A stretch of DNA of 64,000 nucleotides from Lentilactobacillus kefiri (lineage in GTDB: Bacteria > Bacillota > Bacilli > Lactobacillales > Lactobacillaceae): positions 51,143 through 115,142 of the forward strand of contig NZ_BJVK01000004.1 in assembly GCF_007989105.1 (NCBI RefSeq), given 5' to 3'. The notes beneath the pieces are model-generated. The model did no database searches. It had not been told where the DNA came from and was given only the letters and a program-made list of their open reading frames with translations. Within the stretch, counting starts at the first letter, position 1. Each line of letters opens with the position of its first letter. Position numbers and translations under genes: made by a program. This document shows, piece after piece, positions 31,552 to 43,077 of this stretch.

Positions 31552-31908
31552 TTAGAATTCTAGTCCATTTTCACGAGCAGCATCTGCAAGAGCTTGAACA
31601 CGACCATGATACAAGTATCCACCACGATCAAAAACAACATTCTTAATGTTCTTTTCACTAGCACGTTGAGCTACTAATTTACCAACACTAGCTGCTTGTT
31701 CAGTCTTGTTACCACTACTGATTGCAGAATCAAGTGTTGAGGCACTAACAAGCGTTACACCCTCTACGTCATCAATAATTTGAGCATAGATGTTTTTATT
31801 AGAACGATATACATTCAAGCGTGGGCGCTCGGCAGTACCAGAAATTTTATTACGGACACGATTATGACGTCGTTTCCGATTCTTATTCTTATCTGGTTTA
31901 GAAATCAA
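31552..31908 (-). CDS. rplR: 50S ribosomal protein L18
   Basis: 5S rRNA-binding protein. I place the start at TTG 31908 ([19 protein letters not shown]), 6 bases after the GAGGTGA ribosome site. The GTG at 31917 is inside that site, and the family begins MISKPDKN. About 118 residues, ending [16 protein letters not shown] as usual. TTG is an uncommon start for such a highly expressed gene. Confidence 0.96.
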   Translation of the reverse strand: MISKPDKNKNRKRRHNRVRNKISGTAERPRLNVYRSNKNIYAQIIDDVEGVTLVSASTLDSAISSGNKTEQAASVGKLVAQRASEKNIKNVVFDRGGYLYHGRVQALADAARENGLEF

Positions 31909-31945
31909 AATAGTCACCTCAAAATTTTATTAGGCTGGAAGTCTA

Positions 31946-32485
31946 TTACTTACCAGTCTTACCTTCCTTGCGAATAATGTGTTCATTTTCATAACGAATA
32001 CCTTTACCTTTGTATGGTTCAGGTGAACGTACTGAACGAACTGTTGCAGCAAAATCACCAACTGCTTGTTTACTGATACCGCTAATATGAATAGTAGTGT
32101 TATCAGGAACTTCAACAGTAAGGTTTTCTGGAACAGTCATTTCAACTGGGTTTGAATAACCAACGTTTAAAGTCAGGTTCTTACCCTTAAGTTGTGCACG
32201 GTATCCAACACCAACCAATTTCAATGTTTTCTTGAAACCGTTAGTTACGCCGTCGACCATGTTGTTAACATTGGCACGAGTAGTACCATGCAATGCACGT
32301 ACTTTATCGTTGTAATCGCCAATAGGCTCAAAGTTAACTTCGTTACCCTTGATAGTCATCTTAATTTGTGATGAAATTTCACGGGTCAAAGATCCTTTAG
32401 CACCCTTAACAGTTACTGTGTTGCCGTCTGCTTTTACCTCGACACCTTTTGGTAATTCGATGGTTTTATAACCAATTCGACTCAT
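31946..32485 (-). CDS. rplF: 50S ribosomal protein L6
   Basis: 179-residue protein near the factor-binding site. [17 protein letters not shown] at the start and the C-terminal [26 protein letters not shown] (two-domain L6 fold) are diagnostic. It follows rpsH by 27 bases. Confidence 0.98.
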   Translation of the reverse strand: MSRIGYKTIELPKGVEVKADGNTVTVKGAKGSLTREISSQIKMTIKGNEVNFEPIGDYNDKVRALHGTTRANVNNMVDGVTNGFKKTLKLVGVGYRAQLKGKNLTLNVGYSNPVEMTVPENLTVEVPDNTTIHISGISKQAVGDFAATVRSVRSPEPYKGKGIRYENEHIIRKEGKTGK

Positions 32486-32512
32486 CGATCACACCTCCAA
32501 TTTAATGAATTT

Positions 32513-32911
32513 TTACCATACGTAAGCTAACACTTCGCCGCCAATTTTTTGGGCGCGTGCTTGCTTATCTGTAATCACACCGTTTGATGTGGAAATGATT
32601 GCAATTCCAAGACCGTTTAAAACCTTAGGAACTGCATCTGCTTTAACATATGAACGTAAACCTGGCTTAGAGATTCTCTTAAGACCAGTGATGACACGTT
32701 GCTTATCCTTGCCGTACTTTAAGAAGACACGGATAACGCCTTGCTTGTCATCTTCGATATATTCAACATCACGAACAAAACCCTCACGTTTGAGAATTTC
32801 AGCAATGTCGCGTTTGATTTTTGATGCAGGAACTTCAACTGTTTCATGGTGAACCATGTTTGCATTACGAATGCGAGTTAAAAAGTCTGCAATTGGATCA
32901 GTCATAGACAT
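32513..32911 (-). CDS. rpsH: 30S ribosomal protein S8
   Basis: 132-residue protein binding the centre of 16S rRNA and a known translational repressor of spc genes in enterobacteria. [16 protein letters not shown] and [26 protein letters not shown] are conserved. The ATG at 32911 lies 10 bases after AGGAGG. A second ATG two codons on is also possible. Confidence 0.97.
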   Translation of the reverse strand: MSMTDPIADFLTRIRNANMVHHETVEVPASKIKRDIAEILKREGFVRDVEYIEDDKQGVIRVFLKYGKDKQRVITGLKRISKPGLRSYVKADAVPKVLNGLGIAIISTSNGVITDKQARAQKIGGEVLAYVW

Positions 32912-32937
32912 CAGCGCACAACCTCCTTTTTAATATA

Positions 32938-33123
32938 TTACCAACTAGCTTTCTTCATGCCAGGAATTTGACCCTTGTGGGCAAGTTCACGGATGCATAA
33001 ACGGCATAAATGGAATTTCTTGTATACAGAACGAGGTCGTCCGCAACGTTCGCAACGAGTGTAATTCTGTGTTGAGAACTTAGCAGGGCGTTCACTTTTT
33101 ACAATTAATGATTTTTTAGCCAA
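32938..33123 (-). CDS. rpsZ: 30S ribosomal protein S14, zinc-binding type Z
   Basis: 61-residue short form with all four zinc ligands Cys24, Cys27, Cys40 and Cys43 (CERCG...CRLC) and the end [11 protein letters not shown]. Between rplE and rpsH. A long zinc-free paralogue, common in Firmicutes, is not in this window. Confidence 0.98.
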   Translation of the reverse strand: MAKKSLIVKSERPAKFSTQNYTRCERCGRPRSVYKKFHLCRLCIRELAHKGQIPGMKKASW

Positions 33124-33138
33124 TGTGAAACCTCCTCT

Positions 33139-33681
33139 TTATCTTGCAAATGGCATACCGAATTGAGCTAATAATTCATGTGACTCTTCATCGGTATTTG
33201 CAGTAGTAACAATTACGATATCCAAACCTCGAACACGGTTAACATTATCATAATTAATTTCAGGGAAAATCAATTGTTCACGGACACCCAATGTGTAGTT
33301 ACCACGACCATCAAAGGCTCTAGTACTTACACCATGGAAATCACGAACACGTGGTAATGAAACGTTGATTAACTTATCTAAGAAATCATACATTCTTTCA
33401 CCACGTAATGTAACCTTGGCACCGATTGGGTTACCCTCACGCAATCTGAATCCGGCGATTGACTTCTTGGCTTTAGTAACCAATGGCTTTTGACCTGAAA
33501 TCAAGGCTAATTCAGCAACAGCTTCATCGAGGTTCTTGGCATTGGTAACAGCATCACCAACACCCATGTTAAGAACGATTTTATCGATCTTAGGAGCTTG
33601 CATAATTGATTTGTAGCTAAATTTGTCCATCATATATGGAGTAATTTCGCTATTGAATTTTTCTTGTAAACGACTTGTCAT
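33139..33681 (-). CDS. rplE: 50S ribosomal protein L5
   Basis: 180-residue 5S rRNA-binding protein of the central protuberance. [31 protein letters not shown] and the end [15 protein letters not shown] are diagnostic. It follows rplX by 28 bases. Confidence 0.98.
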   Translation of the reverse strand: MTSRLQEKFNSEITPYMMDKFSYKSIMQAPKIDKIVLNMGVGDAVTNAKNLDEAVAELALISGQKPLVTKAKKSIAGFRLREGNPIGAKVTLRGERMYDFLDKLINVSLPRVRDFHGVSTRAFDGRGNYTLGVREQLIFPEINYDNVNRVRGLDIVIVTTANTDEESHELLAQFGMPFAR

Positions 33682-33709
33682 TTAAAAGGTATCCTCCTTT
33701 CTTTAGTGA

Positions 33710-34018
33710 TTAATCGATCGCTTTTTGCGACTTCTTTGAGTATCGAACTTTTTTACCATCTTCAACTTTAATACCAATACGAGTTGGTTCGTTGGTTGAT
33801 GGGTCAATTAACATAACGTTTGAAACGTGAATTGGTGCTTCTGCATCAACAATTCCACCTTGTGGATTAGTTGAAGAAGCTTTTGTATGCTTCTTAACTT
33901 TGTTAATACCTTCAACAATCACACGATCCTTTGAAGCGATAGTCTTAGTAACTGTCCCTTCCTTACCTTTGTCCTTACCACTAATAACACGGACTTTGTC
34001 ACCAGTCTTAATGAACAT
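33710..34018 (-). CDS. rplX: 50S ribosomal protein L24
   Basis: 102-residue assembly initiator protein with a KOW motif at the start ([21 protein letters not shown]) and the SNVMLIDP block. It follows rplN by 30 bases. Confidence 0.98.
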   Translation of the reverse strand: MFIKTGDKVRVISGKDKGKEGTVTKTIASKDRVIVEGINKVKKHTKASSTNPQGGIVDAEAPIHVSNVMLIDPSTNEPTRIGIKVEDGKKVRYSKKSQKAID

Positions 34019-34048
34019 CTACGGCACCTCCTTATATCCTGGTTGTGA

Positions 34049-34417
34049 TTACAGTACTTCTGGGGCTAATGAAACAATCTTCATGAAGTTGCTGTCACGT
34101 AATTCTCGAGCAACTGGGCCAAAGATACGAGTGCCTTGTGGACTCTTGTCATCACGGATAAGAACTGCAGCATTTTCATCAAAACGGATGTATGAACCAT
34201 CATTACGACGAGTTACAGCTTTAGTACGTACTACAACAGCCTTAACAACGTCACCCTTTTTGACAACGCCACCTGGTGTTGCTTGTTTAACCGTAGCAAC
34301 AATAGTATCACCGATTCCGGCATACCTTCTGGTTGAGCCACCTAAAACCTTAATAGTTAACAATTCTCGTGCACCTGAGTTGTCGGCAACTTTTAATCGA
34401 CTTTCTTGTTGAATCAC
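34049..34417 (-). CDS. rplN: 50S ribosomal protein L14
   Basis: 122-residue protein at the subunit interface. [20 protein letters not shown] and [26 protein letters not shown] are diagnostic. The 58-base gap to rpsQ is slightly larger than elsewhere in the cluster but shows no promoter. Confidence 0.98.
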   Translation of the reverse strand: MIQQESRLKVADNSGARELLTIKVLGGSTRRYAGIGDTIVATVKQATPGGVVKKGDVVKAVVVRTKAVTRRNDGSYIRFDENAAVLIRDDKSPQGTRIFGPVARELRDSNFMKIVSLAPEVL

Positions 34418-34475
34418 AGGTATATCCTCCCTTCATCATTGGATCGAATACGATAATAATGATAATTAAGTAAAG

Positions 34476-34742
34476 TTAAATAATAACTGCTTTTTCAACA
34501 ATCTTGATTAAACGGAAACGCTTTGTCTTTGACAATGGACGAGTTTCCATAATTTGAACAAGATCACCGGTTTTAGCTTCGTTATTTTCATCATGAGCCG
34601 TGAATTTCTTTGAGTATCTAACACGCTTACCATATGTTGGATGTTTCTTGTAAGTTGAAACTTCAACAGTAATTGTCTTGTTACTCTTATCAGAAACAAC
34701 GCGTCCTTGATAAACCTTACGCTGGTTACGTTCTTCAGCCAT
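34476..34742 (-). CDS. rpsQ: 30S ribosomal protein S17
   Basis: 88-residue OB-fold protein that binds 16S rRNA early in assembly. [20 protein letters not shown] and [20 protein letters not shown] are conserved. It follows rpmC by 24 bases. Confidence 0.98.
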   Translation of the reverse strand: MAEERNQRKVYQGRVVSDKSNKTITVEVSTYKKHPTYGKRVRYSKKFTAHDENNEAKTGDLVQIMETRPLSKTKRFRLIKIVEKAVII

Positions 34743-34766
34743 TAATTATACCTCCCTTATCGTATT

Positions 34767-34961
34767 CTATTTGTTAAGTTCTTGTTGACGAAGTGCAGTC
34801 TTGATGCGCGCGATGTTCTTACGAACTTGCTTCAAGCGTGCAGTGTTCTCCAACTGGCCAGTGGCTAATTGGAAACGAAGATTGAACAATTCATCTTTGT
34901 AATCTTTTTCTTTATCAATCATTTGAGCAGTGGTTAACTTACTGATATCTTTAGCCTTCAT
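34767..34961 (-). CDS. rpmC: 50S ribosomal protein L29
   Basis: 64-residue protein at the tunnel exit, close to the docking sites of trigger factor and SRP. The start is ATG 34961 ([14 protein letters not shown]). The upstream GTG at 34973 is part of the AGGTGG ribosome site. The gene overlaps the end of rplP by 11 bases, so it is translationally coupled. Confidence 0.97.
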   Translation of the reverse strand: MKAKDISKLTTAQMIDKEKDYKDELFNLRFQLATGQLENTARLKQVRKNIARIKTALRQQELNK

Positions 34962-35385
34962 TTGATTCGCCACCTACTTCCTCACGTTCTATGATCTTAG
35001 TACGAACAGGAAGTTTGTTTGATGCAAGGCGTAATGCTTCGGTAGCAGTTGCTTTGTCAACTCCACCAATTTCAAACAATACTTTGCCACGCTTAACTGG
35101 TGAAACCCAGCCAGCTGGTGTACCTTTACCATTACCCATTCGAACTCCGACACCTTTTTCAGTATATGATTTATGAGGGAAAATCTTAATCCAAACTCTT
35201 CCTCCACGCTTCATATGACGAGTCATCGCCACACGGCATGCTTCGATTTGACGGTTTGTGATCCAATGTGAATCAAGTGCTTGTAAACCGTAATCACCGA
35301 AAGTAACCGTCTTTCCACCTTTGGCAGTTCCACGGAGCTTGCCACGATGTTCACGACGATGCTTTACACGTTTAGGTACTAACAT
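34951..35385 (-). CDS. rplP: 50S ribosomal protein L16
   Basis: 144-residue protein near the A-site tRNA elbow. [19 protein letters not shown] at the start, [20 protein letters not shown] in the middle. Its 3' end overlaps rpmC. It begins 2 bases after the rpsC stop. Confidence 0.98.
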   Translation of the reverse strand: MLVPKRVKHRREHRGKLRGTAKGGKTVTFGDYGLQALDSHWITNRQIEACRVAMTRHMKRGGRVWIKIFPHKSYTEKGVGVRMGNGKGTPAGWVSPVKRGKVLFEIGGVDKATATEALRLASNKLPVRTKIIEREEVGGESNEG

Positions 35386-35387
35386 GT

Positions 35388-36053
35388 TTATTTCCCTCCT
35401 TTAGCAGCTTTGCTGTCCTTTGGCTTTTCAGGAAGAACTTCACCACGATAGATCCAAGTCTTTACACCAATTGATCCGTAGGTAGTAAAAGCTTCAACCC
35501 ATGAGTAGTCAATATCTGCTCTTAAAGTATGCAAAGGAACAGTTCCATCTGAGTATGATTCAACACGAGCCATATCAGCACCGTTAAGACGACCAGCAAC
35601 CTGAGTCTTAACACCTTTGGCACCTGAACGCATAGTTCGTTGCATTGCTTGACGCATTGCACGACGGAATGCTACACGGCCTTCCAATTGACGAGCGATG
35701 TTTTCGCCGACCAATTTGGCATCCAAATCTGGCTTCTTGATCTCAATAATATTGATGTGAACTCTCTTGCCTGTGAGGTCATTAAGTTCTTTACGAAGAT
35801 TTTCAACCTCAGATCCACCTTTTCCAATAACCATTCCTGGTTTGGCAGTATGGATAGAAACATTAACGCGGTTTGCAGCACGTTCAATTTCAACAGTAGA
35901 AACAGACGCATTAGCAAGACGCTTCTCTATATATTTACGAATTTGTAAATCTTCTTTTAAGTAGGCTGCGTAATCTTTACCTGCATACCACTTAGCTTCC
36001 CAGTCACGGATGATACCAACTCGTAAACCATTAGGATTTATCTTATTACCCAC
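35388..36053 (-). CDS. rpsC: 30S ribosomal protein S3
   Basis: 221-residue protein at the mRNA entry. KH domain with [15 protein letters not shown], and the conserved [19 protein letters not shown] helicase-related basic patch. It begins 3 bases after rplV. Confidence 0.98.
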   Translation of the reverse strand: MGNKINPNGLRVGIIRDWEAKWYAGKDYAAYLKEDLQIRKYIEKRLANASVSTVEIERAANRVNVSIHTAKPGMVIGKGGSEVENLRKELNDLTGKRVHINIIEIKKPDLDAKLVGENIARQLEGRVAFRRAMRQAMQRTMRSGAKGVKTQVAGRLNGADMARVESYSDGTVPLHTLRADIDYSWVEAFTTYGSIGVKTWIYRGEVLPEKPKDSKAAKGGK

Positions 36054-36056
36054 GCG

Positions 36057-36413
36057 TTATCCCTCCTCTTTTTCTGATACAACAATTGTAATGTGACTTG
36101 TACGCTTGTTGATTGGTGAAGCAGAGCCTTTGGCACGAGGACGGAATCTCTTAAGAGTTGGGCCTTCGTTAACAAATGCTTCGCTTACAAACAAATTTTC
36201 ACTATCTAAATCGAAATTATTTTCTGCATTAGCAACTGCAGATTTAAGAACTTTTGAAACTACCGGAGAAGCACCGCGGGGTGTGAAATCCAAGATTGCG
36301 GCTGCTTCAGCAACACTCTTACCTTTGATAAGATCAACTACAAGACGGACCTTACGTGCGGCAATGCGAACAGTTTTGGCAGTTGCTTTTGCTGATGTAA
36401 CTTGTTCAGCCAT
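36057..36413 (-). CDS. rplV: 50S ribosomal protein L22
   Basis: 118-residue protein lining the peptide tunnel. [20 protein letters not shown] and the tunnel hairpin [24 protein letters not shown] are present. That hairpin, where macrolide resistance changes occur, appears wild type. Confidence 0.98.
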   Translation of the reverse strand: MAEQVTSAKATAKTVRIAARKVRLVVDLIKGKSVAEAAAILDFTPRGASPVVSKVLKSAVANAENNFDLDSENLFVSEAFVNEGPTLKRFRPRAKGSASPINKRTSHITIVVSEKEEG

Positions 36414-36431
36414 TTGTTATCCTCCTTGTTT

Positions 36432-36707
36432 TTAAACAGTCTTCTTATCGTCGGTTCCATGACCATGGAATGTACGAGTGGGAACGAATTCACCGAGCTT
36501 ATGACCAACCATATCTTCTTGAACATAAACTGGGACGTGCTTACGTCCATCATAAACAGCAAATGTATATCCAATGAAGCTAGGAAAAATCGTTGATCGG
36601 CGTGACCAAGTCTTAATAACAGCTTTCTTGTCTTGGCCTTTTTGGGCATCTACCTTCTTGAGTAAGTACTCATCGGCGAATGGTCCTTTTTTCAAACTAC
36701 GACTCAT
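36432..36707 (-). CDS. rpsS: 30S ribosomal protein S19
   Basis: 91-residue protein of the 30S head. I use ATG 36707 ([18 protein letters not shown]), 7 bases after AGGAGG. The longer frame to 36728 reads through that site. [11 protein letters not shown] near the C-terminus is diagnostic. Confidence 0.98.
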   Translation of the reverse strand: MSRSLKKGPFADEYLLKKVDAQKGQDKKAVIKTWSRRSTIFPSFIGYTFAVYDGRKHVPVYVQEDMVGHKLGEFVPTRTFHGHGTDDKKTV

Positions 36708-36757
36708 TTTGCAACCTCCTCTGCACAAATATTAAAAGTTTTAATAAATGCGTTCTA

Positions 36758-37597
36758 TTACATCTTTGAACCTTTACGACGACGAACAATAAACTTGTTC
36801 GAACGTGATTTCTTAGAACGAGTCTTCTTACCAACTGTCTTCTTACCCCATGGTGATAATGGTGATGGAAGACCAACTGGTGCTTTACCTTCACCACCAC
36901 CATGAGGGTGATCGTTAGGGTTCATTACAGATCCACGTACATGAGGACGTTGACCCTTGTAACGTGTACGACCAGCTTTACCAACATTGATAAGTTCATG
37001 TTCTTCATTACTTACAGAACCGATTGTTGCACGGTTTGTGCTAAGAATTAAACGAACTTCACCGGATGCAAGTCTGATAAGTGAATACTTACCATCACGA
37101 CCAAGCAACTGTGCTGATGCTCCAGCAGAACGTACTAATTGGCCGCCTTTTCCTGGCTTAAGTTCAATGTTGTGAATGATTGTACCAACAGGGATGTTTG
37201 ATAATGGCAATGTGTTACCTGGCTTAATATCTGCATTAACACCAGATTCAACCTTGTCACCTACTTTTAATCCTTTAGGTGCAATGATGTATGATTTGAT
37301 TCCGTCGGTATAAACGATCAAAGCAATGTTTGCAGTCCGGTTAGGATCGTATTCGATTGCTTTAACAGTTGCCATAACGTCATCTTTGATTCGTTTGAAA
37401 TCAATAATACGATATTGATTCTTGTTACCGCCACCACGGTGACGAACAGTCATATGACCATAGTTATTACGGCCGGCTGTTTTGCTTTTTGATTCAAGTA
37501 AAGACTTTTCAGGCTTACGTTTAGTAATTGCACTGTAGTCTAAGCTTGTCATATTACGTCTACCATTACTGGTTGGCTTATATGTTTTAATGGCCAA
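36758..37597 (-). CDS. rplB: 50S ribosomal protein L2
   Basis: 279-residue protein at the peptidyl transferase region. [33 protein letters not shown] and the conserved histidine block [18 protein letters not shown] are present. Between rplW and rpsS. Confidence 0.99.
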   Translation of the reverse strand: MAIKTYKPTSNGRRNMTSLDYSAITKRKPEKSLLESKSKTAGRNNYGHMTVRHRGGGNKNQYRIIDFKRIKDDVMATVKAIEYDPNRTANIALIVYTDGIKSYIIAPKGLKVGDKVESGVNADIKPGNTLPLSNIPVGTIIHNIELKPGKGGQLVRSAGASAQLLGRDGKYSLIRLASGEVRLILSTNRATIGSVSNEEHELINVGKAGRTRYKGQRPHVRGSVMNPNDHPHGGGEGKAPVGLPSPLSPWGKKTVGKKTRSKKSRSNKFIVRRRKGSKM

Positions 37598-37630
37598 AAC
37601 GTTTCCCTCCTATGTTAGAGATTTTTTTCG

Positions 37631-37918
37631 TTATTCTTCGTTGAATAATTCGATTTCTTTTGAATCTGGAGTCAATGTAACAATTGCCTTACGACGCTTC
37701 TTGGTATAACCAGCGTAACGTCCTTGGCGCTTTAACTTGCCTCGTACATTCATAATGTTTACTCGGACAACCTTAACGTCAAAAATGTCTTCAACGGCCT
37801 TTTTAACCTGGGTCTTAGTTGCTCGTAAATCAACATCGAATGTGTATGTCTTGTCGTCCATCTTACTAGTGGTTTCCTCAGTAATAACTGGGCGTAAAAT
37901 AATATCGCGTGATTCCAT
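37631..37918 (-). CDS. rplW: 50S ribosomal protein L23
   Basis: 95-residue protein at the tunnel exit and the docking site of trigger factor and [20 protein letters not shown] and [22 protein letters not shown] are conserved. The ATG overlaps the rplD stop codon (TAATG). Confidence 0.98.
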   Translation of the reverse strand: MESRDIILRPVITEETTSKMDDKTYTFDVDLRATKTQVKKAVEDIFDVKVVRVNIMNVRGKLKRQGRYAGYTKKRRKAIVTLTPDSKEIELFNEE

Positions 37919-38541
37919 TATGCGAGCACCTCCTCTACTTGAGAAAGAGCAGCTTTTGTAATGACAACTTTATCGTGATCGGCAACGTCTAAAGTGTTAA
38001 TTCCTTGAGCAGAAACAACTTTAACGTTTTCCAAGTTGCGAGCAGACAAAACTGCCTTTTCGTTGTCGTCTTTCAAAACTACTAATGTCTTAGTTGAAAC
38101 ATTCAATTTGTCTAATAATTCAGCAAATTCTTTAGTCTTAGGTGCATCAAACTTCAAAGTATCAACAACAACTAATTTGTCGTCTGAAACCTTTTCTGAT
38201 AGCACTGACTTCAATGCCAAACGTGAAACTTTCTTAGGCAAACGGTATGAGTATGAACGTGGAGTAGGTCCGAAGACAATTCCACCGCCACGCCATTGTG
38301 GTGATCGGATTGAACCTTGTCGAGCTCTACCGGTACCCTTTTGACGCCAAGGCTTCTTTCCACCGCCTCGAACTGCTGAACGGTTTTTAACAGAATGTGT
38401 TCCTTGACGTAAAGAAGCACGTTGCATAACAATTGCATCAAACACAACGTTATTGTTGGGTTCGATTGCGAAGATACCATCGTTTAATGCAACAGTACCA
38501 TTCTTACTTCCGTCTTGTTTATATAATGCTACGTCAGTCAT
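37918..38541 (-). CDS. rplD: 50S ribosomal protein L4
   Basis: 207-residue protein lining the peptide tunnel. [25 protein letters not shown] is the tunnel loop. In E. coli L4 also represses its operon, but no such leader was demonstrated here. Stop and rplW start overlap. Confidence 0.98.
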   Translation of the reverse strand: MTDVALYKQDGSKNGTVALNDGIFAIEPNNNVVFDAIVMQRASLRQGTHSVKNRSAVRGGGKKPWRQKGTGRARQGSIRSPQWRGGGIVFGPTPRSYSYRLPKKVSRLALKSVLSEKVSDDKLVVVDTLKFDAPKTKEFAELLDKLNVSTKTLVVLKDDNEKAVLSARNLENVKVVSAQGINTLDVADHDKVVITKAALSQVEEVLA

Positions 38542-38558
38542 CTATGGTTGCCTCCCTT

Positions 38559-39194
38559 CTACTTTTTTGAGCCGTGAACGGCACTTCTAATTGTGATATA
38601 TGACTTATTTGCACCAGGTACATTACCTTTGATCAAAAGAACGTTATTGTCAGTATCGGCATTTACGATCTCTAAGTTTTGAATAGTAACAGTCTTGTTA
38701 CCCATTCGACCAGGTAATTTCATGCCGGGAACAACTCGGTTAATGATGACACCAAGTGAACCTGGACGACGGTGATAACGAGAACCATGAGTTTCTGGTC
38801 CACGTGATTGGCCGTCTTTATGGACATTACCTTGGTATCCATGACCTTTGGTGGTTCCAGTTACATCAACGATGTCTCCTGGTTTGAAGATATCTGCCTT
38901 AACTTCGTCAGATACTTTATAATCTCCCAGCTCAACATCTTTGATTTCTTTAATGAAGCGCTTAGGAGTAGTATTTGCTTTCTTTGCATGGCCTTGTTCT
39001 GGCTTATTAGTAAGCACAGTACGCTTGTCTGCATAGCCTAATTGAACTGAATCGTAACCGTCGTTTTCAACGGTCTTAATTTGCATAATGACATTAGGTG
39101 TCACTTCAACGACAGTAACTGGTACTAATTCGCCGTTGTCAGTGAATACTTGTGTCATTCCAACTTTCTTTCCTAAGATTCCTTTTCTGGTCAT
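38559..39194 (-). CDS. rplC: 50S ribosomal protein L3
   Basis: 211-residue assembly initiator protein. [17 protein letters not shown] at the start and [22 protein letters not shown] are diagnostic. It follows rpsJ by 27 bases. Confidence 0.98.
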   Translation of the reverse strand: MTRKGILGKKVGMTQVFTDNGELVPVTVVEVTPNVIMQIKTVENDGYDSVQLGYADKRTVLTNKPEQGHAKKANTTPKRFIKEIKDVELGDYKVSDEVKADIFKPGDIVDVTGTTKGHGYQGNVHKDGQSRGPETHGSRYHRRPGSLGVIINRVVPGMKLPGRMGNKTVTIQNLEIVNADTDNNVLLIKGNVPGANKSYITIRSAVHGSKK

Positions 39195-39221
39195 GAGTAC
39201 ACCTCCGATATATTGTATTTA

Positions 39222-39530
39222 TTATAGTTTAATTTCAATGTCAACACCGCTAGGCAAGTCGAGTTTCATTAATGAATCGACTGTCTTTGGCGTTGGATTT
39301 AAAATATCGATTAATCGCTTGTGAGTCAAAATTTCGAATTGCTCACGAGAATCCTTAAACTTGTGTGGTGAAGCTAAAACAGTATAGATTGTACGATCAG
39401 TTGGCAATGGAATTGGACCTGAAATAGTAGCTCCAGTTCTTTGCGCAGTTGCAACAATCTTGTCTGCGGATTGGTCAAGGATACGATGCTCGTATGCCTT
39501 CAACCGAATACGAATTTTTTGTTTTGCCAT
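39222..39530 (-). CDS. rpsJ: 30S ribosomal protein S10
   Basis: First gene of the S10 cluster. 102 residues; S10 also acts with NusB in antitermination. The start is ATG 39530 ([17 protein letters not shown]) behind GGAGGGAACACA. The frame runs open to 39620 but without a ribosome site. The [30 protein letters not shown] block is typical. Confidence 0.98.
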   Translation of the reverse strand: MAKQKIRIRLKAYEHRILDQSADKIVATAQRTGATISGPIPLPTDRTIYTVLASPHKFKDSREQFEILTHKRLIDILNPTPKTVDSLMKLDLPSGVDIEIKL

Positions 39531-39687
39531 TGTGTTCCCTCCTTCGTCTATTTTGAAAATAGGACTAACTCCGTGAAAATTACCGCCAAACCCATGGCAA
39601 AGCATCCGGGTGTGTCGCAACCTTTCACATCAAAGCTAATACACATTGCTTTAGGGCAAACTTATCCCTAAAAACAAGTACTCAAAT
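39531..39687 (-). promoter_or_regulatory. 5' leader of the S10 cluster
   Basis: About 150 untranslated bases between the promoter and rpsJ. A clear hairpin TTTAGGG/CCCTAAA (39666-39672 with 39650-39656, 9-base loop) lies at the 5' end, and a GCCA/TGGC hairpin lies nearer the gene. No T-run follows either. Leader control is possible but not shown. Confidence 0.45.
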
Positions 39688-39716
39688 AGTGTACTAAAAA
39701 AAGCCGCATAAAACAA
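39688..39716 (-). promoter_or_regulatory. Candidate promoter of the S10 cluster
   Basis: Minus-strand TTGTTT (39711-39716), 17-base spacer, TACACT (39688-39693). The match is moderate. It is the best-placed pair between the fusA terminator and rpsJ. Confidence 0.5.
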
Positions 39717-39863
39717 GTGCTAACAGCAATTATTTCGAATTGTAATATTCCTGTTACTTAAAAAAGCTTGTTTAAACATTTTTTGATATCCAAATGAACG
39801 TACATAACTTCAACTAATTTATTATACCCTGAGAAACGCAAACAATACAGCATTTTAAACAAT

Positions 39864-39899
39864 AAAAAAAGAGACCGGAAAATAAATTCCGATCTCTTA
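39864..39899 (-). terminator. Intrinsic terminator after fusA
   Basis: Minus-strand stem AAGAGATCGGAA/TTCCGGTCTCTT (one G-U pair, 6-base loop) followed by seven T, 9 bases after the fusA stop codon. It separates the str and S10 units. Confidence 0.9.
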
Positions 39900-39907
39900 A
39901 TTTGAAA

Positions 39908-42010
39908 TTAGTCTTCAGCAGGTTGGTTCCCACCATTTTTCTTAATAATTTCAGCTTGAATGCTCTTTGGAACTGGCTCGTAATGATCAAATGTCATAGT
40001 GAAAGTACCACGACCTTGTGATGCAGAACGAAGCGTAGTTGCATAACCAAACATTTCAGCAAGTGGAACGAATGAATGAATAACTTCAGCACCGCTTCGG
40101 CTTTCCATTCCATCAACACGTCCACGTCTTGCAGTAACTTGGCCCATAACATCACCCATGTATTCTTCGGGGACGTTAATATCAACCTTCATGATTGGTT
40201 CCAAGATAACTGGGTCAGCAGTCTTTGCAGCGTTACGAAGGGCAAGTGATGCAGCAACTTTAAATGCGGCTTCACTAGAATCGACTTCATGATAACTACC
40301 ATCGTATAACTTGGCTTTCAAATCAATTAATGGATATCCTGCAAGAACACCATTAGCTAATGATTCTTTCAAACCTTGTTCTACGGCTGGGATGAATTCA
40401 CGAGGAACAACACCACCAACAATAGCATCTTCGAATTCGAAACCTTTTCCTTCTTCGTTTGGAGTAAATTCAATCCAAACATCACCATATTGACCTTTAC
40501 CACCAGACTGACGGATAAATTTACCTTGAGCCTTAGTTGGCTTAGTAAATGCTTCACGATATGAAACTTGTGGGGCACCAACAGTAGCTTCAACGTGGAA
40601 TTCACGTTTCATACGGTCAATAATGATATCCAAATGCAACTCACCCATTCCGGCAATAAGAGTTTCACCAGTTTCAGGGTTTGTAGTAGCTTTGAATGTT
40701 GGGTCTTCTTCAGAAAGCTTTTGAAGAGCAACGTTCATCTTATCTTGGTCAGCCTTTGTCTTAGGTTCAACGGCAACCTGGATAACTGGGTCAGGGAATT
40801 CCATTGATTCCAAATGAAGTGGATGGTCAACATCGGTCAATGAATCACCAGTAGTGGTGTTCTTTAAACCAATGGCGGCAGCAATATCACCTGAGAATAC
40901 TTCTGGAATTTCTTGACGGTGATTTGAATGCATTTGGAGCAAACGTCCAACACGTTCACGTTTGTCTTTAGTAGCATTCAAAATGTATGAACCTGATTCA
41001 AGAGTACCTGAGTAGACACGGATATAAGTTAAACGACCAACGAATGGGTCAGTGGCAACCTTAAATGCTAAGGCAGCAAAGCTGGCGTCATCATTTGCCT
41101 TTAATTCAATCTTGTCGCCAGATTCAGGGTCAGTGGCGTTGTATGGCTTAACATCAAGTGGTGATGGTAAGTAATCAATAACAGCATCCATTAACATCTG
41201 AACACCCTTGTTCTTGAATGCTGATCCAGCTAACACTGGGAACAGTTCCAAGTTCAAAGTAGCTTTACGAATAGCAGCCTTGATTTCAGGAATAGGAATT
41301 TCTTCACCCTCAAGGTACTTGTTCATAATGTCATCATCAACATCAGCCAAAGTTTCAACTAATTGATCACGACGCTTTTTAGCTTCGTCTTTATAGTCGT
41401 CAGGAACATCAACTGTATCCCAGTTTGAACCAAGTTTATCTTCATCATAGATGTCGGCTTTCATTTCAACAAGGTCAATGACCCCTTCGAAATTATCTTC
41501 AGCACCGATTGGCATCTGGATAGGAAGTGGCTTAGCGTTCAAACGGTCTTGGATTGAGCCAACTGAGAAATCAAAGTTGGCACCAACTTTATCCATTTTG
41601 TTAACAAAAACGATCCGTGGAACGTCATAGTCAGAAGCTTGACGCCAAACAGTTTCGGTTTGAGGCTCAACACCAGCTTGGGCATCCAAGACAGCAATAG
41701 CACCATCCAAAACACGAAGTGAACGTTCAACTTCAACAGTAAAGTCCACGTGTCCTGGGGTATCAATAATGTTGATACGGTGGTCTTTCCATTGAGCTGT
41801 AGTGGCAGCTGATGTGATAGTAATACCACGTTCCTGCTCTTGTGGCATCCAATCCATTTGTGAAGCACCATCATGGGTTTCACCAATTTTATGAATCTTA
41901 CCGGTATAGTACAAGATACGTTCAGTAGTTGTAGTCTTACCAGCATCGATATGGGCCATAATTCCGATATTACGAGTTTTTTCTAGCGGAAACTCTCGTT
42001 TGTTAGCCAT
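39908..42010 (-). CDS. fusA: Elongation factor G
   Basis: Translocation GTPase of 700 residues. G1 AHIDAGKTT near residue 20, G2/G3 [11 protein letters not shown] and DTPGHVDF, G4 NKMDK. Domains II to V follow, with [18 protein letters not shown] and the C-terminal [27 protein letters not shown]. It is the last gene of rpsL-rpsG-fusA. tuf does not follow, as in other lactobacilli. A terminator-like hairpin lies between rpsG and this gene. Confidence 0.99.
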   Translation of the reverse strand: MANKREFPLEKTRNIGIMAHIDAGKTTTTERILYYTGKIHKIGETHDGASQMDWMPQEQERGITITSAATTAQWKDHRINIIDTPGHVDFTVEVERSLRVLDGAIAVLDAQAGVEPQTETVWRQASDYDVPRIVFVNKMDKVGANFDFSVGSIQDRLNAKPLPIQMPIGAEDNFEGVIDLVEMKADIYDEDKLGSNWDTVDVPDDYKDEAKKRRDQLVETLADVDDDIMNKYLEGEEIPIPEIKAAIRKATLNLELFPVLAGSAFKNKGVQMLMDAVIDYLPSPLDVKPYNATDPESGDKIELKANDDASFAALAFKVATDPFVGRLTYIRVYSGTLESGSYILNATKDKRERVGRLLQMHSNHRQEIPEVFSGDIAAAIGLKNTTTGDSLTDVDHPLHLESMEFPDPVIQVAVEPKTKADQDKMNVALQKLSEEDPTFKATTNPETGETLIAGMGELHLDIIIDRMKREFHVEATVGAPQVSYREAFTKPTKAQGKFIRQSGGKGQYGDVWIEFTPNEEGKGFEFEDAIVGGVVPREFIPAVEQGLKESLANGVLAGYPLIDLKAKLYDGSYHEVDSSEAAFKVAASLALRNAAKTADPVILEPIMKVDINVPEEYMGDVMGQVTARRGRVDGMESRSGAEVIHSFVPLAEMFGYATTLRSASQGRGTFTMTFDHYEPVPKSIQAEIIKKNGGNQPAED

Positions 42011-42034
42011 TGTGTAACTCCTTCCGATTCGTAC

Positions 42035-42058
42035 AAAAAGTGGCTAAATCAGCCACTT
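42035..42058 (-). terminator. Terminator-like hairpin between rpsG and fusA
   Basis: Perfect 8-bp stem AAGTGGCT/AGCCACTT with a 5-base loop, followed by TTTTTG on the minus strand, about 30 bases downstream of rpsG and 25 before the fusA ATG. By form it is an intrinsic terminator, but it lies inside the operon, so partial termination or attenuation is inferred. Confidence 0.6.
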
Positions 42059-42090
42059 ATTAGTTTGAGCTGTTTAGAATAATTCTGATA

Positions 42091-42561
42091 TTACCAACGA
42101 TAATGTGCAAATGCACGGTTGGCTTCAGCCATTCTATGTGTATCTTCACGTTTCTTAACAGATGCACCAGTATTGTTGGCAGCATCCATGATTTCACGTG
42201 CAAGACGTTCAGTCATAGTATGTTCACCACGTGAACGTGCGTAGTTAACGATCCAACGCAAGCCCAATGTTGTACGACGATCTGGTCGAACTTCGATTGG
42301 AACTTGGTAGTTTGATCCACCAACACGACGAGCTTTAACTTCAAGAACTGGCATAACGTTCTTCATAGCTTCTTCAAACACGTCAACTGGTTCATTGTTT
42401 GTTTCTTTCTTAATTAAATCAAATGCACCATACAAGATTTGTGATGCAGTTCCACGTTTACCGTCTAACATCAAACGGTTGATTAAACGGGTTACCAATT
42501 TTGAGTTATAAATTGGATCAGGAAGTACTTCCCGTTTTTGAACATTTCCTTTTCTAGGCAT
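42091..42561 (-). CDS. rpsG: 30S ribosomal protein S7
   Basis: 156-residue assembly initiator of the 30S head. [20 protein letters not shown] and [18 protein letters not shown] are diagnostic, ending in RAFAHYRW. It follows rpsL by 56 bases. Confidence 0.98.
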   Translation of the reverse strand: MPRKGNVQKREVLPDPIYNSKLVTRLINRLMLDGKRGTASQILYGAFDLIKKETNNEPVDVFEEAMKNVMPVLEVKARRVGGSNYQVPIEVRPDRRTTLGLRWIVNYARSRGEHTMTERLAREIMDAANNTGASVKKREDTHRMAEANRAFAHYRW

Positions 42562-42617
42562 TTCGTTATCCTCCTCATGATTCTATAAAACTAAATATTT
42601 AGATTGCATTAGTAAGA

Positions 42618-43031
42618 TTATTCTTTAGGCTTCTTTGTACCGTATTTTGAACGTCCTTGACGACGGTCTTGAACACCGGCAGTATCAAGAGCACCACGAA
42701 TAACGTGATAACGAACACCAGGTAAATCCTTAACACGGCCTCCACGGATCAAAACAACACTATGCTCTTGCAAGTTATGACCAATACCTGGAATGTAAGC
42801 AGTAACTTCGATTAAGTTAGACAAACGTACACGGGCATATTTACGTAAAGCTGAGTTAGGCTTCTTTGGTGTCATAGTACCAACACGAGTTGCAACACCT
42901 CGTTTTTGAGGGGCTGGAACAGTAACTTGCTGCTTCTTGAAACTATTGTAAGCATAGTTTAAAGCTGGTGACTTTGATTTTGAAGTTCTAGAATGACGTC
43001 CTTTACGGACCAATTGGTTAATTGTAGGCAT
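42618..43031 (-). CDS. rpsL: 30S ribosomal protein S12
   Basis: 137-residue decoding-centre protein. [19 protein letters not shown] keeps the lysine pair and [13 protein letters not shown] the second lysine whose changes give streptomycin resistance, so this is the wild-type form. First gene of the str operon, with a strong promoter and a long hairpin in the leader. Confidence 0.99.
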   Translation of the reverse strand: MPTINQLVRKGRHSRTSKSKSPALNYAYNSFKKQQVTVPAPQKRGVATRVGTMTPKKPNSALRKYARVRLSNLIEVTAYIPGIGHNLQEHSVVLIRGGRVKDLPGVRYHVIRGALDTAGVQDRRQGRSKYGTKKPKE

Positions 43032-43077
43032 CTAAAAAGTTCTCCTTTCAAATTTTCAATGTAAGTCCACACATCCA

